DNA of 55,552 bases from Nemertoderma westbladi (Eukaryota > Xenacoelomorpha > Nemertodermatida > Nemertodermatidae), in assembly GCA_032718475.1 (NCBI GenBank), contig JAUCBJ010008888.1:1-55552 (forward strand). Reading direction: 5' to 3'. A model generated the notes under the pieces. That model did not search any database. It was given only the letters and a program-made list of their open reading frames with translations, and was not told where the DNA came from. The first letter of the stretch is position 1. Every line of letters starts with the position of its first letter. Below, in pieces: positions 45,218 through 55,552 of the stretch. Made by a program: the position numbers and the translations under genes.

Positions 45218-47795
45218 TATTATTATTATTATTATTAAACAGTGAAATATTAATTAAAATAAAGACACCGGAGAAAAACAAACCAGGTACACTTACGGTA
45301 AACCAGGTACACTTACGGTAGGTTATATAGAGCATACAAATTTGCAACAGTTTAAAATAAATCTAAAATAGTTCAAAATATCTACAAAGTTTTAAAATAG
45401 TTTAAAATAAATCTAAAATAGTTCAAAATATCTAAAAATTTATAAAATAGTTTACAATAAAAATAACTATTAGCAGATAAAATTCGACATTTAGTACATA
45501 AAACCCACTTAAAAAAAACATGAAGGACAGACAACATTACAATAACTGGTTATATTATTATTAAAACATATTTATCACATAGCTCGGTTAAAATAACAAA
45601 AAGAAAGTAGATTCAGGCCTTTAACTTTATTAGAGAAAATGCTTTTAGACAATGAGTTAACAATCTCAGCAGGGAGCCAGTTCCAAATAGGAACAACTCT
45701 GTACGCAAATATATTTTTACACATTAACAGTCGAGACTGCCGGTGGTGCAACTTGCGGTCATGTCCTCTCAACCCAGCCCTAGGAGCCAAGCTGAAGAAG
45801 TCAGAAGTATTTAAGTCAACGTCGTTATGATATATAGCAAAGGTCATCTTCAGGTCATAGATTATTCGTCGGACTTCTAATGGTTGCAACTGTAGGTCAG
45901 TAAGGCGATCTAAATAACTTAACGAACAATCTAAATTACAACGTTTAAAAAGGCGGCGTGTAAAATATCGCTGGACACGCTCAATTAAATCTATACTTCC
46001 TAAATGATACGGAGACCACACTGATGTACAGTATTCTAACAAGGGTCGCACATAAGATTTGTAAGCTATAATTAATGCACTACGGTTGTTGGTGTGAAAG
46101 CACTTAAATATAAGGTTGATCATTTTGAAAGCCTTTGCAGATTGTTCACGACAATAGGTATCAAAAATAAGGTTACTGCACATTGTAATACCGAGGTCCC
46201 TACAAGATGTTTCTACATTTAATAACTTCCCCCCTAACATATATTGACAATCAGTGCGGTCTGCCGAGCCGATGTGAAGCACGCTGCATTTATGTGCTGC
46301 AATATGCAGTTGCCAATTGGCAGACCACATTTCCAAATCTAATAAGGCTTTGTTAAGTATTAATCTATCTGAAGTCTGTGCATATAGCTTTACATCGTCG
46401 GCAAATAGTTTACATGATACACGGCGATCAATGGCATCAGGTAAGTCATTAATAAATATAATAAATAATATTGGGCCTAGAACACTTCCTTGAGGTGTTC
46501 CAGATACCACGTGACAGACATCGGAGAAACTATTACCAATTAATACTTTTTGACTACGATCTGTTAAAAATGCAGATAACCATAACAGTAAATCGCCAGT
46601 AATACCGTAACTAGATAGCTTAAACAATAATTTACTATGCACCACAGAATCAAAAGCTTTGGCAAAATCTACATATATTATATCACAGCTATGACGTTTA
46701 TCCAATAAGTTGCACCACTCCGTAACACATTCTAATAATTGAGTACAAGTAGACCGCTTTTTTAAAAACCCATGCTGAGATTTAGATATTACATTGTGTA
46801 AGTATAAATATTCTAACACTGTCTCCTTGATACACATCTCCATAATCAATGCACGTAGAGTAGCACTAAAAATATCCCAGAAATCATTTACCAGCAAACA
46901 TGAATTGAAAACAGAGGGCCAGTCTATGTTATCTATATAGTCGGAAAAATTAACATAGTCTGCATTTTTAAAATCATAAAAACCAGTACAATCATGAGAA
47001 TTAAAGTTACGGTCAGCAGATAAAATGCTAAAAACAACAGAATCGTGATCGCTTGTACTAAAAGGGGCCAAAACATTAACATTAGAAATAAACATATCTT
47101 CAGTAGAAAAAACAAGGTCTAACACATTATTACCACGGGTAGGTTTTAGCTGCAATTGATTTAGACTATTCTCTAGGAAACATTGAGAAAGCACATTATA
47201 GTTATCATTAGAGGGATGGGTTAATTTAACCCAATCATAATCAGGCAGGTTAAAGTCTCCAGTTACCACGCATGGGTAGGTAACTTCACAAAGAGAAGAT
47301 AAACATTGGGAAAGCAATTTGTCAGAGTCAAGGGTTGCTATAGTGCCCGACCGATATGTACAAATAAAGCGACTCGGGGAACTACCCACCAAATCCACGG
47401 CCACCACTTCTACTGTGTCCTCAAACTGCGGAGGTAATTTAACCTTGACACATTTGATGTCTGTTCGCACAAGAATGGCGACACCACCCCCCCTAGAGAC
47501 GCGGTCGTTCCGGAATACCATATAATCACCATTACCACTAACCATTTTATCAGTTATTTCGTCTGTTAACCAAGACTCAGTGATACCAACAATACCATAT
47601 CCATTTGATTGTAGAAAGAACTCAAAGTCAGTTAGTTTATTTTTAAGCGACTGAGCATTTATTACGCAGCATTCAGTAAAAGGGTCCTTAGGTTGCTTTC
47701 CTCCGTTTACACGTTTTCCGATGGAGATATTGGAGATGGAGATGAGATTGAAGAAGGAGATAGAGGTCGGTTTGTTGATCGTGTTGATCTAAGAT
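45218..47795 (-). mobile_element. CR1/Jockey-like LINE with internal deletion
   Basis: The element runs from about 47795 down to a (TAA)n-like 3' end at 45218-45238. The minus-strand frame encodes an AP endonuclease followed by reverse transcriptase, and ends at 45575. Its 3' UTR (45239-45574) contains two copies each of a 60-bp AT-rich unit (about 45350-45470) and of a 20-bp GGTACACTTAC-containing unit (about 45280-45325). The endonuclease begins near 47700 (VINAQSLKNKL, ITESWLTDE), upstream of the first ATG at 47545. The 5' UTR and any ORF1 are not seen, so it is 5' truncated. Confidence 0.85.
45575..47545 (-). CDS. LINE endonuclease-reverse transcriptase, internally deleted
   Basis: This is an uninterrupted 656-codon frame from the first ATG; the open frame extends upstream to about 47795. 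The endonuclease half shows RGGGVAILVR, VTGDFNLPDYDW, NVLDLVF and TSDHDSVVF. The RT half shows KSQHGFLKKRSTCTQL, IIYVDFAKAFDSV, GTPQGSVLGPILF, the catalytic FADDVKLY, and a CR1-type tail (YVRPLLEYCTSVWSPY, RLFKRC). Near residue 240 (about 46830) the endonuclease tail runs straight into the RT segment before QHGF. The usual linker and first RT motifs (the YRPISL region), roughly 150-200 residues, are absent, yet the frame is kept. This copy cannot encode a complete RT. Confidence 0.88.
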   Translation of the reverse strand: MVSGNGDYMVFRNDRVSRGGGVAILVRTDIKCVKVKLPPQFEDTVEVVAVDLVGSSPSRFICTYRSGTIATLDSDKLLSQCLSSLCEVTYPCVVTGDFNLPDYDWVKLTHPSNDNYNVLSQCFLENSLNQLQLKPTRGNNVLDLVFSTEDMFISNVNVLAPFSTSDHDSVVFSILSADRNFNSHDCTGFYDFKNADYVNFSDYIDNIDWPSVFNSCLLVNDFWDIFSATLRALIMEMCIKETVLEYLYLHNVISKSQHGFLKKRSTCTQLLECVTEWCNLLDKRHSCDIIYVDFAKAFDSVVHSKLLFKLSSYGITGDLLLWLSAFLTDRSQKVLIGNSFSDVCHVVSGTPQGSVLGPILFIIFINDLPDAIDRRVSCKLFADDVKLYAQTSDRLILNKALLDLEMWSANWQLHIAAHKCSVLHIGSADRTDCQYMLGGKLLNVETSCRDLGITMCSNLIFDTYCREQSAKAFKMINLIFKCFHTNNRSALIIAYKSYVRPLLEYCTSVWSPYHLGSIDLIERVQRYFTRRLFKRCNLDCSLSYLDRLTDLQLQPLEVRRIIYDLKMTFAIYHNDVDLNTSDFFSLAPRAGLRGHDRKLHHRQSRLLMCKNIFAYRVVPIWNWLPAEIVNSLSKSIFSNKVKGLNLLSFCYFNRAM

Positions 47796-48451
47796 TCCGG
47801 GCAGCTTCCCGTTTGTTAAACTGCTAATTGTAGCCACAGTACCTTTCCGAATTGAAAATAAGTTACTCTAAATACGCCTCCATCGCCGTCTCTTCATATT
47901 TTTATTTTTGGTGTGTTGAATTCGTTATAAATAATTTCATTTACCGTACTTAAATTCTGAGTCAATTAAAAATCGGTCTTTTGACTTCTAATCTCACTTT
48001 CGATTGTTAATAATTTAATTCAACACCATAAAATATTAATAATATGGTTTTGTTATACCAAATTCTTTGAAGAGTGGGGTTTTTTGAGTATTTTTTATCG
48101 CAATAATTTTTATTGTCCGTTTAAATCACTAATGATGTCATTTTTATTTTACTTTTTATGTCCTCCAGAAATTTACCGTTAGGTTTCATGCTTACCGGTT
48201 TCTCTACTGCTGTTCTCTCGGGCTATCAGTACCAGTATTAGTATATAGAGCACTATTTTGCAGTATTGCTGTATTGTATGTACAGTTGTATTGTATTGTG
48301 TATGCACATGTATTGTATTGTATAAAGCAGGTATTTTAGTACCGGCACCGGTACTGCTGTAGGCCTACTGTGTAGCCTACCATTTAAATACGGTAATGGT
48401 AGGCCTACCGGCGACCGGTTAGTGCTAATAAATTTTACATAATTGATAATT
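47796..48451. other. Intergenic DNA with TATTG microsatellite
   Basis: AT-rich, with TATTGTATTG-type simple repeats at about 48260-48325 and clustered ACCGGTA/TAGGCCTA palindromes at about 48340-48420. No gene is seen. Confidence 0.55.
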
Positions 48452-49060
48452 TGGTTAGAAAGGCCCGCCTCTGAAACCTGATCCTTTCCTTCATTTTGTA
48501 AAGTGACTGTTTATTGTTTTGGTTATAAAATCCCGCCTCCGTAACCTGCCCCTTTCCCTCAATTAATTAAATGATCGTTTATTGTTTTGGTTAGAAAATC
48601 TCGCCTCTGTAACCTGCTCCTTTCCCTCAATTAGTTAAGTGATCGTTTATTGTTTTGGTTAGAAAATCCCGCCTCTGTAACCTGCTCCTTTCCCTCAATT
48701 AGTTAAGTGATCGTTTATTGTTTTGGTTAGGAAATCCCGCCTCTGTAACCTGCTCCTTTCTCTCAATTGGTCATGTTATCGTTTATTATTTTGGTTAGAA
48801 AAGACCATCTATGTAACCTGCTCCTTTCCATCATTTGGTAAAGTGATTGTTTATTGTTTTGGTTAGAAAATCCCGCCTCTGTAACCTGCTCCTTTCCCTG
48901 ATTTGGTAAAGTGACCGTTTATTGTTTTTGTTAGAAAGGCTAGCCTCTGTAACCTGCTCCTTTCCTTCATTTGGTAAAGTGACTGTTTATTGTTTTGGTT
49001 AAAAATTCCGGCCTTAACCTGCTCCTTTCCATCAATTGGTAATTGTTTTTGGTTATAAAA
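48452..49060. repeat. 68-bp minisatellite, about 9 copies
   Basis: The unit begins GGTTAGAAAATCCCGCCTCT and continues GTAACCTGCTCCTTTCC, with 68 bp in the best copies. Copies diverge outward and the last is shortened. Two related units in reverse orientation form the core of the foldback element at 36112-36502. I could not find inverted arms around this array. Confidence 0.9.
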
Positions 49061-49179
49061 TGAGTGTTTTGCTACGTCATGTGGTAATCGATTATCGACA
49101 ACAACCACAAACTATTAAATTTAGAGTCTTTTACCACAGTCGCATATGGAAATCTATCTCATAGTCTATAAATCATGGA

Positions 49180-49400
49180 ATTTTGAATGTTTTGGCACAG
49201 GCATAGTGAAACCAACTGTCCGACAGACCAGAAATCAACAAATTTTGAATGTTTTGGCATAGGCATGTTGAAATCAACTGTCTGACAGTCCAGAAATCAG
49301 CAGTCTGACAGTTTGAAGAAATCCATACATAAAAAGTCATTAAAGGACAACAAAAGTCATTAAAGGGACAACAAAAGTCATTATGCACAATTCGTAAAAA
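49180..49400. repeat. Short tandem duplications (about 60 bp and about 19 bp units)
   Basis: A TTTTGAATGTTTTGGCA-containing unit of about 60 bp occurs twice (about 49180-49300). A 19-20-bp AAAAGTCATTAAAGG unit is repeated three times (about 49336-49388). Non-coding. Confidence 0.7.
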
Positions 49401-49475
49401 AAGGAGGACAAAAAAAAGCCACATAAAAGGACATAAAAAATCACTGCCATTTTTTATCTAATCCTGGCGCAATAC

Positions 49476-49533
49476 ATACAGAAAAGTGGCCAAAATATGC
49501 CAAAATGACTCTATTATGGCCACTTTTCTGTAT
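49476..49533. other. Hairpin with perfect 16-bp arms
   Basis: ATACAGAAAAGTGGCC at 49476-49491 is exactly complementary to GGCCACTTTTCTGTAT at 49518-49533, with a 26-nt loop. It lies about 580 bp upstream of BBS7. It may be a foldback-element relic; no function is shown. Confidence 0.6.
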
Positions 49534-50111
49534 ATCGCCCCTCCTTTAGTGTCTATGTGTTTATAGGAATACCATAGGTCTATTGTATTATAGGAAACAC
49601 GGCATTATAAACAACGTTATTTACAAACCCGTGATAGGAAACAATAGAGAGTTCATTAATTGCTGAATTGCTACAGCGGGAAATTTTGAATTACAGAATC
49701 TGATGTGTTCATTTTGCAATGCTGGCTTGTTGCTAGGAAACTAGGTAAACAGTGCCCAGAGGATACAGAAATCTCAGGTTACAGAATTGCATCCCAGACC
49801 TCAATTAAAAATATAAATCTATAATATAACTGCCAGACTGATCGTCAATTTGGGCGTATGTGTGTGTAGTGGGTGTCGATATGTGGTGAATTTTGGAGAA
49901 TTTAGGCGGGCATTTACTAGGCGCCCTTTCTTTGACCTATGCCTTGATTTCGTTTAGAACGCCTTACTTTTAGATCGCCTCCACCGCCAAATATTCATCC
50001 ATAGTACCGGTAATGTAGTAGGCCTATCGGTAATTCAGTATTCATTATCATCATAACTGGAAATAATCGACATTCCTGTAACCTACCTATCTCATTTACT
50101 TTGAATAAGTG

Positions 50112-53100
50112 ATGGCGATGGACCTGAGTTTGACACGAATAGACTACATGCAGGTGGGTGTTACGAACCGTGGCTGCATGCAGGTGCTGCCCACTGGCCA
50201 CGATGTCTCCCAGCGGCTAGCAGTGGGAGACGAAGACGGAGTGCTAACCTGCTTCTCTATGAAGAAACGCGACCCGCAAATCGTGTTTAAAACGCTCCCC
50301 GGGCCGTCAGTTCGAGCCGTCCGATTGGGCGGCTCGCTGGGAACCGAATACGATAAAATATTCATGTCATCCGGCTCCGAGATCCGTGGCTACTCCAAGA
50401 AGGGGAAACAATTCCTCTCGTTCGATACCAATGTCACCGAGCCAATCACCTCTATGTGGGTCTCCGGTAACGATCTTATAGTCGCCACCGATTACGTTTA
50501 CCAACAGTTCCACGATTGTCAGGACGCCAACTACCTGCTGAGTCCCGAGGCGATCACCGACGTGATCACCTTGAACGCGACGCTAACTAGGCAACTGGTC
50601 CCGCTGACCGCGTGTCGTGACCGAGTCATCCGCGTTATCCGAGGTTCCGATGTCGACATTGAGGTGGAGCTTCCCGGAATTCCTTCCGTTATGCGGTTGA
50701 GCGGGAACACCGGCGGCGCCCATGGTAACGAGATTTGTTACGGGACGATCGACGGACATCTCGGTTTGATGCAGATCAATACGGACAGCCCACCGCGCCA
50801 CGGGTGGGAGTTAGGAAACAGCGCCCGACACGGGGGAGTAACCGCGTTGTCCTTCCATGACGTGGTAGGGGACGGGACTCTGGATCTGTTGGTGGGGAGG
50901 GACGACGGTGGGGTGCAGGTTTTCGGATTCGATGACAATGAGGAACCTGTACTGCGGTACGAGCATATGTTGCCGGAGAGCGTCACTGCTATAGGAGGTG
51001 AGTCACTGACCGTAGGAGGTAAGTCACTGCCATAGGTGGTGAGTCACTGCCATAGGAGGTGAGTCACTGCCATAGGAGGTGAGTCACTGCCATAGGAGGG
51101 GAGTCACTGACCGTAGGAGGTGAGTCACTGCTATAGGTGGTGAGTCAATGCCATTGGAGGTGAGTCACTGCCATAGACAGACATGAGGTTAGTCGCTGCC
51201 ATAGGTGGTGAGTCGCTGCCATAGGTGGTGAGTCATTGCCATAGGAGGTGAGTCACTGCCATAGGCAGACAGGTGAGTCACTACCATAGGAGCTGAGTCA
51301 CTGCCATAGGAGGTGTGTCACTGCCATAGGCAGACAGGAGGTTAGTCGCTGCCATAGGTGGTGAGTCGCTGCCATAGGTGGTGAGTCACTGTCATAGGAG
51401 GTGAGTCAATGCCATAGGAGTTGTGTCACTGCCATAGGCAGACAGGAGGTGAGTCGCTGCCATAGGAGGTGAGTCACTGCCATAGGTGGTGAGTCATTGT
51501 CATAGGAGGTGAGTCAATGCCATACGAGTTCTGTCACTGTCATAGTCAGACAGGAGGTTAGTCGCTGTCATAGGTGGTGAGTCGCTGCCATATTCGGTGA
51601 GTCACTGCCTTATGAGGTGAGTCAATGCCGTAGGGGGTGAGTCACTGCTATAGGAGGTGAGTCACTGCCGTTGGGGTGAGTCGCTGCCATGATAAGAGGT
51701 GAGTCACTTGCGGTGAGTCACAGCCTTATGAGGTGAGTAACTGCCGTAGGAGGTGAGTCACTGCCTTAGGAGGCGTGTCACTGCCATATGTAGACATGTG
51801 AGTCACTGCCATATGAGGTGTGTCACTGCCATAGGAGGTGAGTCACTGCCATAGGAGGTGAATCACTGCCGTTGGGGTGAGTAACTGCCGTAGGAGGTGA
51901 GTCACTGCCATAGGAGGTGAGTCACATCCGCAGGAGGTGAGTCACTGTATTAGGAGGCGTATCACTGCCATATCCAGATGCAGACATGTGAGTCACTGCC
52001 ATAGGAGGCGTGTCACTGCCATAGGAGTTGAGTCACTGCCATAGGAGGTGAGTCACTGCCACCCCGAAGGCACCTATTTCAAAGGCTTAGGATTTTGAGA
52101 AAATTTTGGGGTGCATCATGACACTGATTTACGACACTATATTCCGGGCCATGGTGTGTAATAACTATTTCTGCAAAAAAGACTGCAGAAAGTGAATTGC
52201 ACAAATTATAGGCATAGACGTGATTTCGGTATACGGATACCACAGTCCGGCAATCTTATTCGATATGGATATCATTATTTTACCACTGAAATTGGTTTGG
52301 GGAACCCAAAATAACTTTTGTGAGTTGGTTTATTGTTTTGTTAGGATTGGTTGGCCATGGCCATCCCCCTCCAGACGTAAGTATACAAATATCCATATAA
52401 ATATCCATAAGTATAAATATCCACAAGTACAATGGACAAATTGTTTACTAATATGAGATAGGGTTAGGGCATGCACTTTAAATTATAGTTCAAGGCTCAC
52501 CTGGCATGATTGTCACATTCGCAAAAATTTGTATAACACTGTATATAAATACAATTATTATCACCGTTGCGGAACCGTTAATATTGTTGAAATTATCTTC
52601 CAGGTGGACGAGTTTTGAACCCGAATTACGACGAAGTTGTGGCGACAACGTACGCGGGTTGGGTTCTGGGTCTTACAACAGAGCAACTCCAGAAGCAGGT
52701 GTCGGACGGCGGAGAGGCGACTTTCAGTGAAGAGGCGAAGGACAAGATCGTGTCCTTGCGACAGGAGATCGGCGTCTTACAGGGGAGAATTCAGAGCGAA
52801 CGCGATAAATACCAGGAGGCGTCATTCGATAGCCCGATGCCGTCGCCAATGCGAAGCTTCAGTGTGAACGATAAGTTCTTCCTTAACCAAGAGGACGCTT
52901 CGTACACGCTGAGTCTGGAAGTTCAGATGGCCATAGATAATGTGTTGCTGCAAAGCGATGTTCCTGTGGACCTTCTGGATGTTGATAAAAACTCCGCAGT
53001 TGTTAGTTTCAGCGTTTGCGACCACGAAAAGGACGGCAACTTCCTATTGGCTACTCACCGTTGCCAGGCCAACACTACCCGCTTGGAGTTGAAGGTGCGC

Positions 53101-53868
53101 TCGATTGAGGGTCAGTACGGCACGTTGCGAGCTTACATCACCCCCCGGATCCAACCCAAGGTGTGCGTAGTCAAGGAGTTCTTTATCAAACCGTTGTCAC
53201 TACATGTCAGAGTCCACAGTAAGGATATGGTTGGTCCTAAGAATCGTCTGCAACTGACAGGCAAGTACAGTCTAACGGAGGTGCATTCTTGGATCGGTTA
53301 CTGCCTACCAGACATACCAGAACGACCACCGAACTCAGAAAAAGTCTGCCTTTCCTTCAAATCCACCTTTATGAAAACTAATTTGGAGTGCCAATACGAG
53401 TCTGGTAAGGCCGTCTTCCTATCGGAAAATATATCTACTATATCGATCATTAAGGATGTGATTACTAAAGAAGCGACTAAACGTAACATCACGTTGAATA
53501 TGACGTACGATCTGGAGGAACAGACAATCCCGTACGTTCTCAACCAGATCCATCCGAAACTCGACGCCCAAATCCTGTTGGCTAAACGAGTACAGCTAAT
53601 CGAGCCATTGAAGGAGTTGGAAGCCCAGGAGAGCGGGAGGGACTTCCTAAGCGAGGAGTACAATGATATACTGGAGCACGCTGAAGAGATTCAACTGGAG
53701 TTCAAGAAACAACCGTGTCACCTGGAACGGCTCTACGGTATGATTACCGATCTCTACATAGATATTCATAAGTTCAGAGGAAACAACGTAAAAAATCGCA
53801 TTCCGAAACTTATCGAGATTCTAGACAACTACGACCTTCAACTATTAATAAACTTCTTTGAAAGTTAA
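50112..53868 (+). CDS. BBS7: Bardet-Biedl syndrome 7 protein (BBSome subunit), two exons
   Basis: BBS7 is a core subunit of the BBSome, the coat-like complex that moves membrane proteins in and out of cilia. Exons are 50112-50997 and 52604-53868 (stop), giving 716 residues; vertebrate BBS7 is about 715. ATG 50112 and ATG 50118 are both possible; the second gives MDLSLTRIDYMQVG, aligning with the vertebrate start. The N-terminal beta-propeller (about 1-320) shows VFKTLPGPSV, SEIRGYSKKGKQFLSF and DLLVGRDDGGVQVF. A coiled coil (about 325-365) is followed by the GAE/platform region and a conserved C-terminus (NNVKNRIPKLIEILDNYDLQLLINFF). Splicing at G|GTGAGT to CAG|GT in phase 1 restores AIGGGRVLNPNYDE with the length expected from the family. 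One intron compared with many in vertebrates is notable. Confidence 0.95.
50982..52065 (+). repeat. 20-bp minisatellite made of the BBS7 exon end plus splice donor
   Basis: The array starts at the exon 1/intron 1 junction and fills the first 1.07 kb of the 1606-bp intron (50998-52603). The unit GTCACTGCCATAGGAGGTGA repeats the last 16 coding bases (GTCACTGCTATAGGAG) followed by the donor GTGA. I count about 35 exact GTGAGT words, plus variants (GTAAGT, GTTAGT, GTGTGT). Longer units with an inserted GCAGACA segment recur, giving loose higher-order structure. Because coding exon bases are part of the unit, the array probably grew from the exon-intron junction. Confidence 0.92.
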
Positions 53869-53908
53869 ACTACATCTCGAAGTCATTATACCTTCAGCAC
53901 ACTTAACA

Positions 53909-53914
53909 AATAAA
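53909..53914 (+). terminator. Polyadenylation signal AATAAA of BBS7
   Basis: AATAAA lies 40 bp after the BBS7 stop codon, in AT-rich sequence. It fits a short 3' UTR, like the CAP gene in this window. Confidence 0.6.
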
Positions 53915-55552
53915 TTGGTAATGTAAATAGTTTATACACTGTAAATTCGAGTTTGTGCAATTTCTTAAATATCTTACATTGAAACTTATCTATTTATTTT
54001 TGCTAATTAGCTGTTTTCACTTTATTTGTCTACTATTTAGTCCCGTACTGTAAAAGGAAACATCAGTCATATTTAGTAATTTTAGATATGGGGCAGGGCA
54101 TTTATTGAGGGGCAGTTTTATTATTGCCGCGGAACTGCCCCAACTCATCACCTTTCCCACTCTCGCTCTCCGACGAAAATGAACATAAAATCAACATACA
54201 CCAACCCACTACCCTACCCCACACCGCGACACCCACCCACACCTACGATCTGAAGGATTGTACCCAATACAAAAAAACAGGATAAGTTGAATCATACAAA
54301 TAAAGCGGTAAGCTTGCAAGACGAATGCATGATTCACTGAGAATATCGGTCTTAATCTCACTTAATGGAATACTGTACATATTGTTCAAAACTTTTACTA
54401 AATTAATTGCAATGTTCACCTATCATTTCGTCTAGTGTCAGTACATACTCTTACATACTCATGCATGTTAAAAATTAAGGTAAATGGTACTGTACAAATC
54501 TGATAAATATTGGTACCGGTATTGTAATTCAACTAGCATGATATAAACTAACGAACAAATTGGCAATTAATATGGCTGACATTTACTTCCTTTTCATGTA
54601 TATTTTTCAGAAATATTTCAATTGCATTAATTTACATATTTTCAGGCCCTTTCATCCCATTTCACCTAATTTTTTACTTTCCGGGATTTTAATTTCCATG
54701 CGGTATAGGGTTCCACAACTTTTAGTGGCAACACTAGATACATTTAACCCAGGGTAGGGTATTCCTTAAATACCCCCTGTAGGTGTTGGGCTGGGCTCCT
54801 ATGGGTAGGATACAGCATAGCGCACTACCAAACTAACAAATTTCCAACTAAATCTTCCACTTTCTTCTCTAAAACGCTCAAACTACCGTCCCAACTTCAG
54901 AAAAACAGAATAAAATTGGATTAGTTAGTAATAAATACTATTACTATTTAATACAGGTTCTATACCTATAATGATAACGGACAATATCTCTACTAAATAC
55001 CCAACAAAACAATCCATCTAAACACTATTCCCCTCCAATGCTCCAAATTAACAGATTACCACTACATCTCACTATACCACATCAAAAATCGATGTCACAT
55101 CACCACTGCCCTTTCATTACATTTATTTTTTTTTTTTATTTTTTTTTTTTTTTGAAGATACACCCCCAGTCGGGGTAAATATAAATTATAATATTGATAA
55201 TAGGTATGTACATTGTACGCGCACAGTAAATCATAATTAGACTAATAGTTTAAGGTCAAATATTATTTGAAAATTATTATAATTAAGCCAGTAAATGCAC
55301 ACAATTATTAAATATGGTAATAAATAAGGCAATGCTATTAGATAATTATTAAGGATGGTAGAATTTAATTGCATAGCAGGATAATAAGTGGCGCCTCAAA
55401 TTAGAGATAAATAGATTTAATTTAGGAGATTAAATAGGCCTAACAATGAAAGATATATAGTTCACATCCTAAGAAAATTATAATTAACTGGGTATTATAT
55501 TGTAAGTAGTAAAGTAAAGCTTTGGGTAGTTCTAATAAGGAGGGAGGGGGGG
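53915..55552. other. Intergenic DNA downstream of BBS7, nothing recognised
   Basis: AT-rich, with a long T run (about 55126-55154), a C/A-rich stretch (about 54190-54245) and a G-rich end. No gene, RNA or element coding sequence is seen. Confidence 0.6.

Overview
The window is animal nuclear DNA from an AT-rich, repeat-heavy genome, probably an aquatic invertebrate. The evidence is a metazoan-type BEL/Pao LTR retrotransposon family, several non-LTR retrotransposons, and three conserved eukaryotic genes: a GLIPR2/GAPR-1-like CAP protein, a 3-hydroxyacyl-CoA dehydratase, and the BBSome subunit BBS7. The species cannot be named. The host genes are intron-poor: two are single-exon and BBS7 shows one intron.

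Positions 1-22685 hold two copies of one very large BEL/Pao family in opposite orientation. Copy 1 (minus strand) has a complete 5' LTR (5641-6936), a 2.2 kb leader, and gag-pol running off the left edge. Its LTR abuts the middle of copy 2's leader, so I read it as nested inside copy 2. Copy 2 (plus strand) continues as the rest of its leader, a broken gag-pol (7325-15433), a 1.6 kb spacer, an intact second ORF of 1417 codons (17057-21310), a polypurine tract and a 3' LTR (21389-22685). A third LTR (39830-41019) is a solo LTR with a perfect 5-bp target duplication. The LTRs define a family of about 18.8 kb. It has an extra gene where an envelope gene would sit, but the product has a DEDD 3'-5' exonuclease-like domain and a zinc-knuckle cluster instead. 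This is the strongest candidate for an undescribed system.

Positions 22686-36640 are mostly non-genic: AT-rich DNA, a 5'-truncated LINE (27100-28283, minus), a 6.4 kb satellite of 20-bp monomers with nested higher-order periods, and a foldback element. Positions 36649-37236 encode the CAP protein. Positions 38900-42230 are a graveyard of foldback elements, LINE fragments and the solo LTR. HACD lies at 42574-43248, a LINE with an internal deletion at about 45218-47795 (minus), and a 68-bp minisatellite at 48452-49060.

BBS7 lies at 50112-53868. Its single intron opens with a 1.1 kb minisatellite whose 20-bp unit is a copy of the exon end plus splice donor, giving about 35 perfect GTGAGT sites in tandem. 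The last 1.7 kb is AT-rich intergenic DNA.

The host genes are not functionally linked to each other. The window reads as sparse host genes embedded in mobile and tandem repeats.
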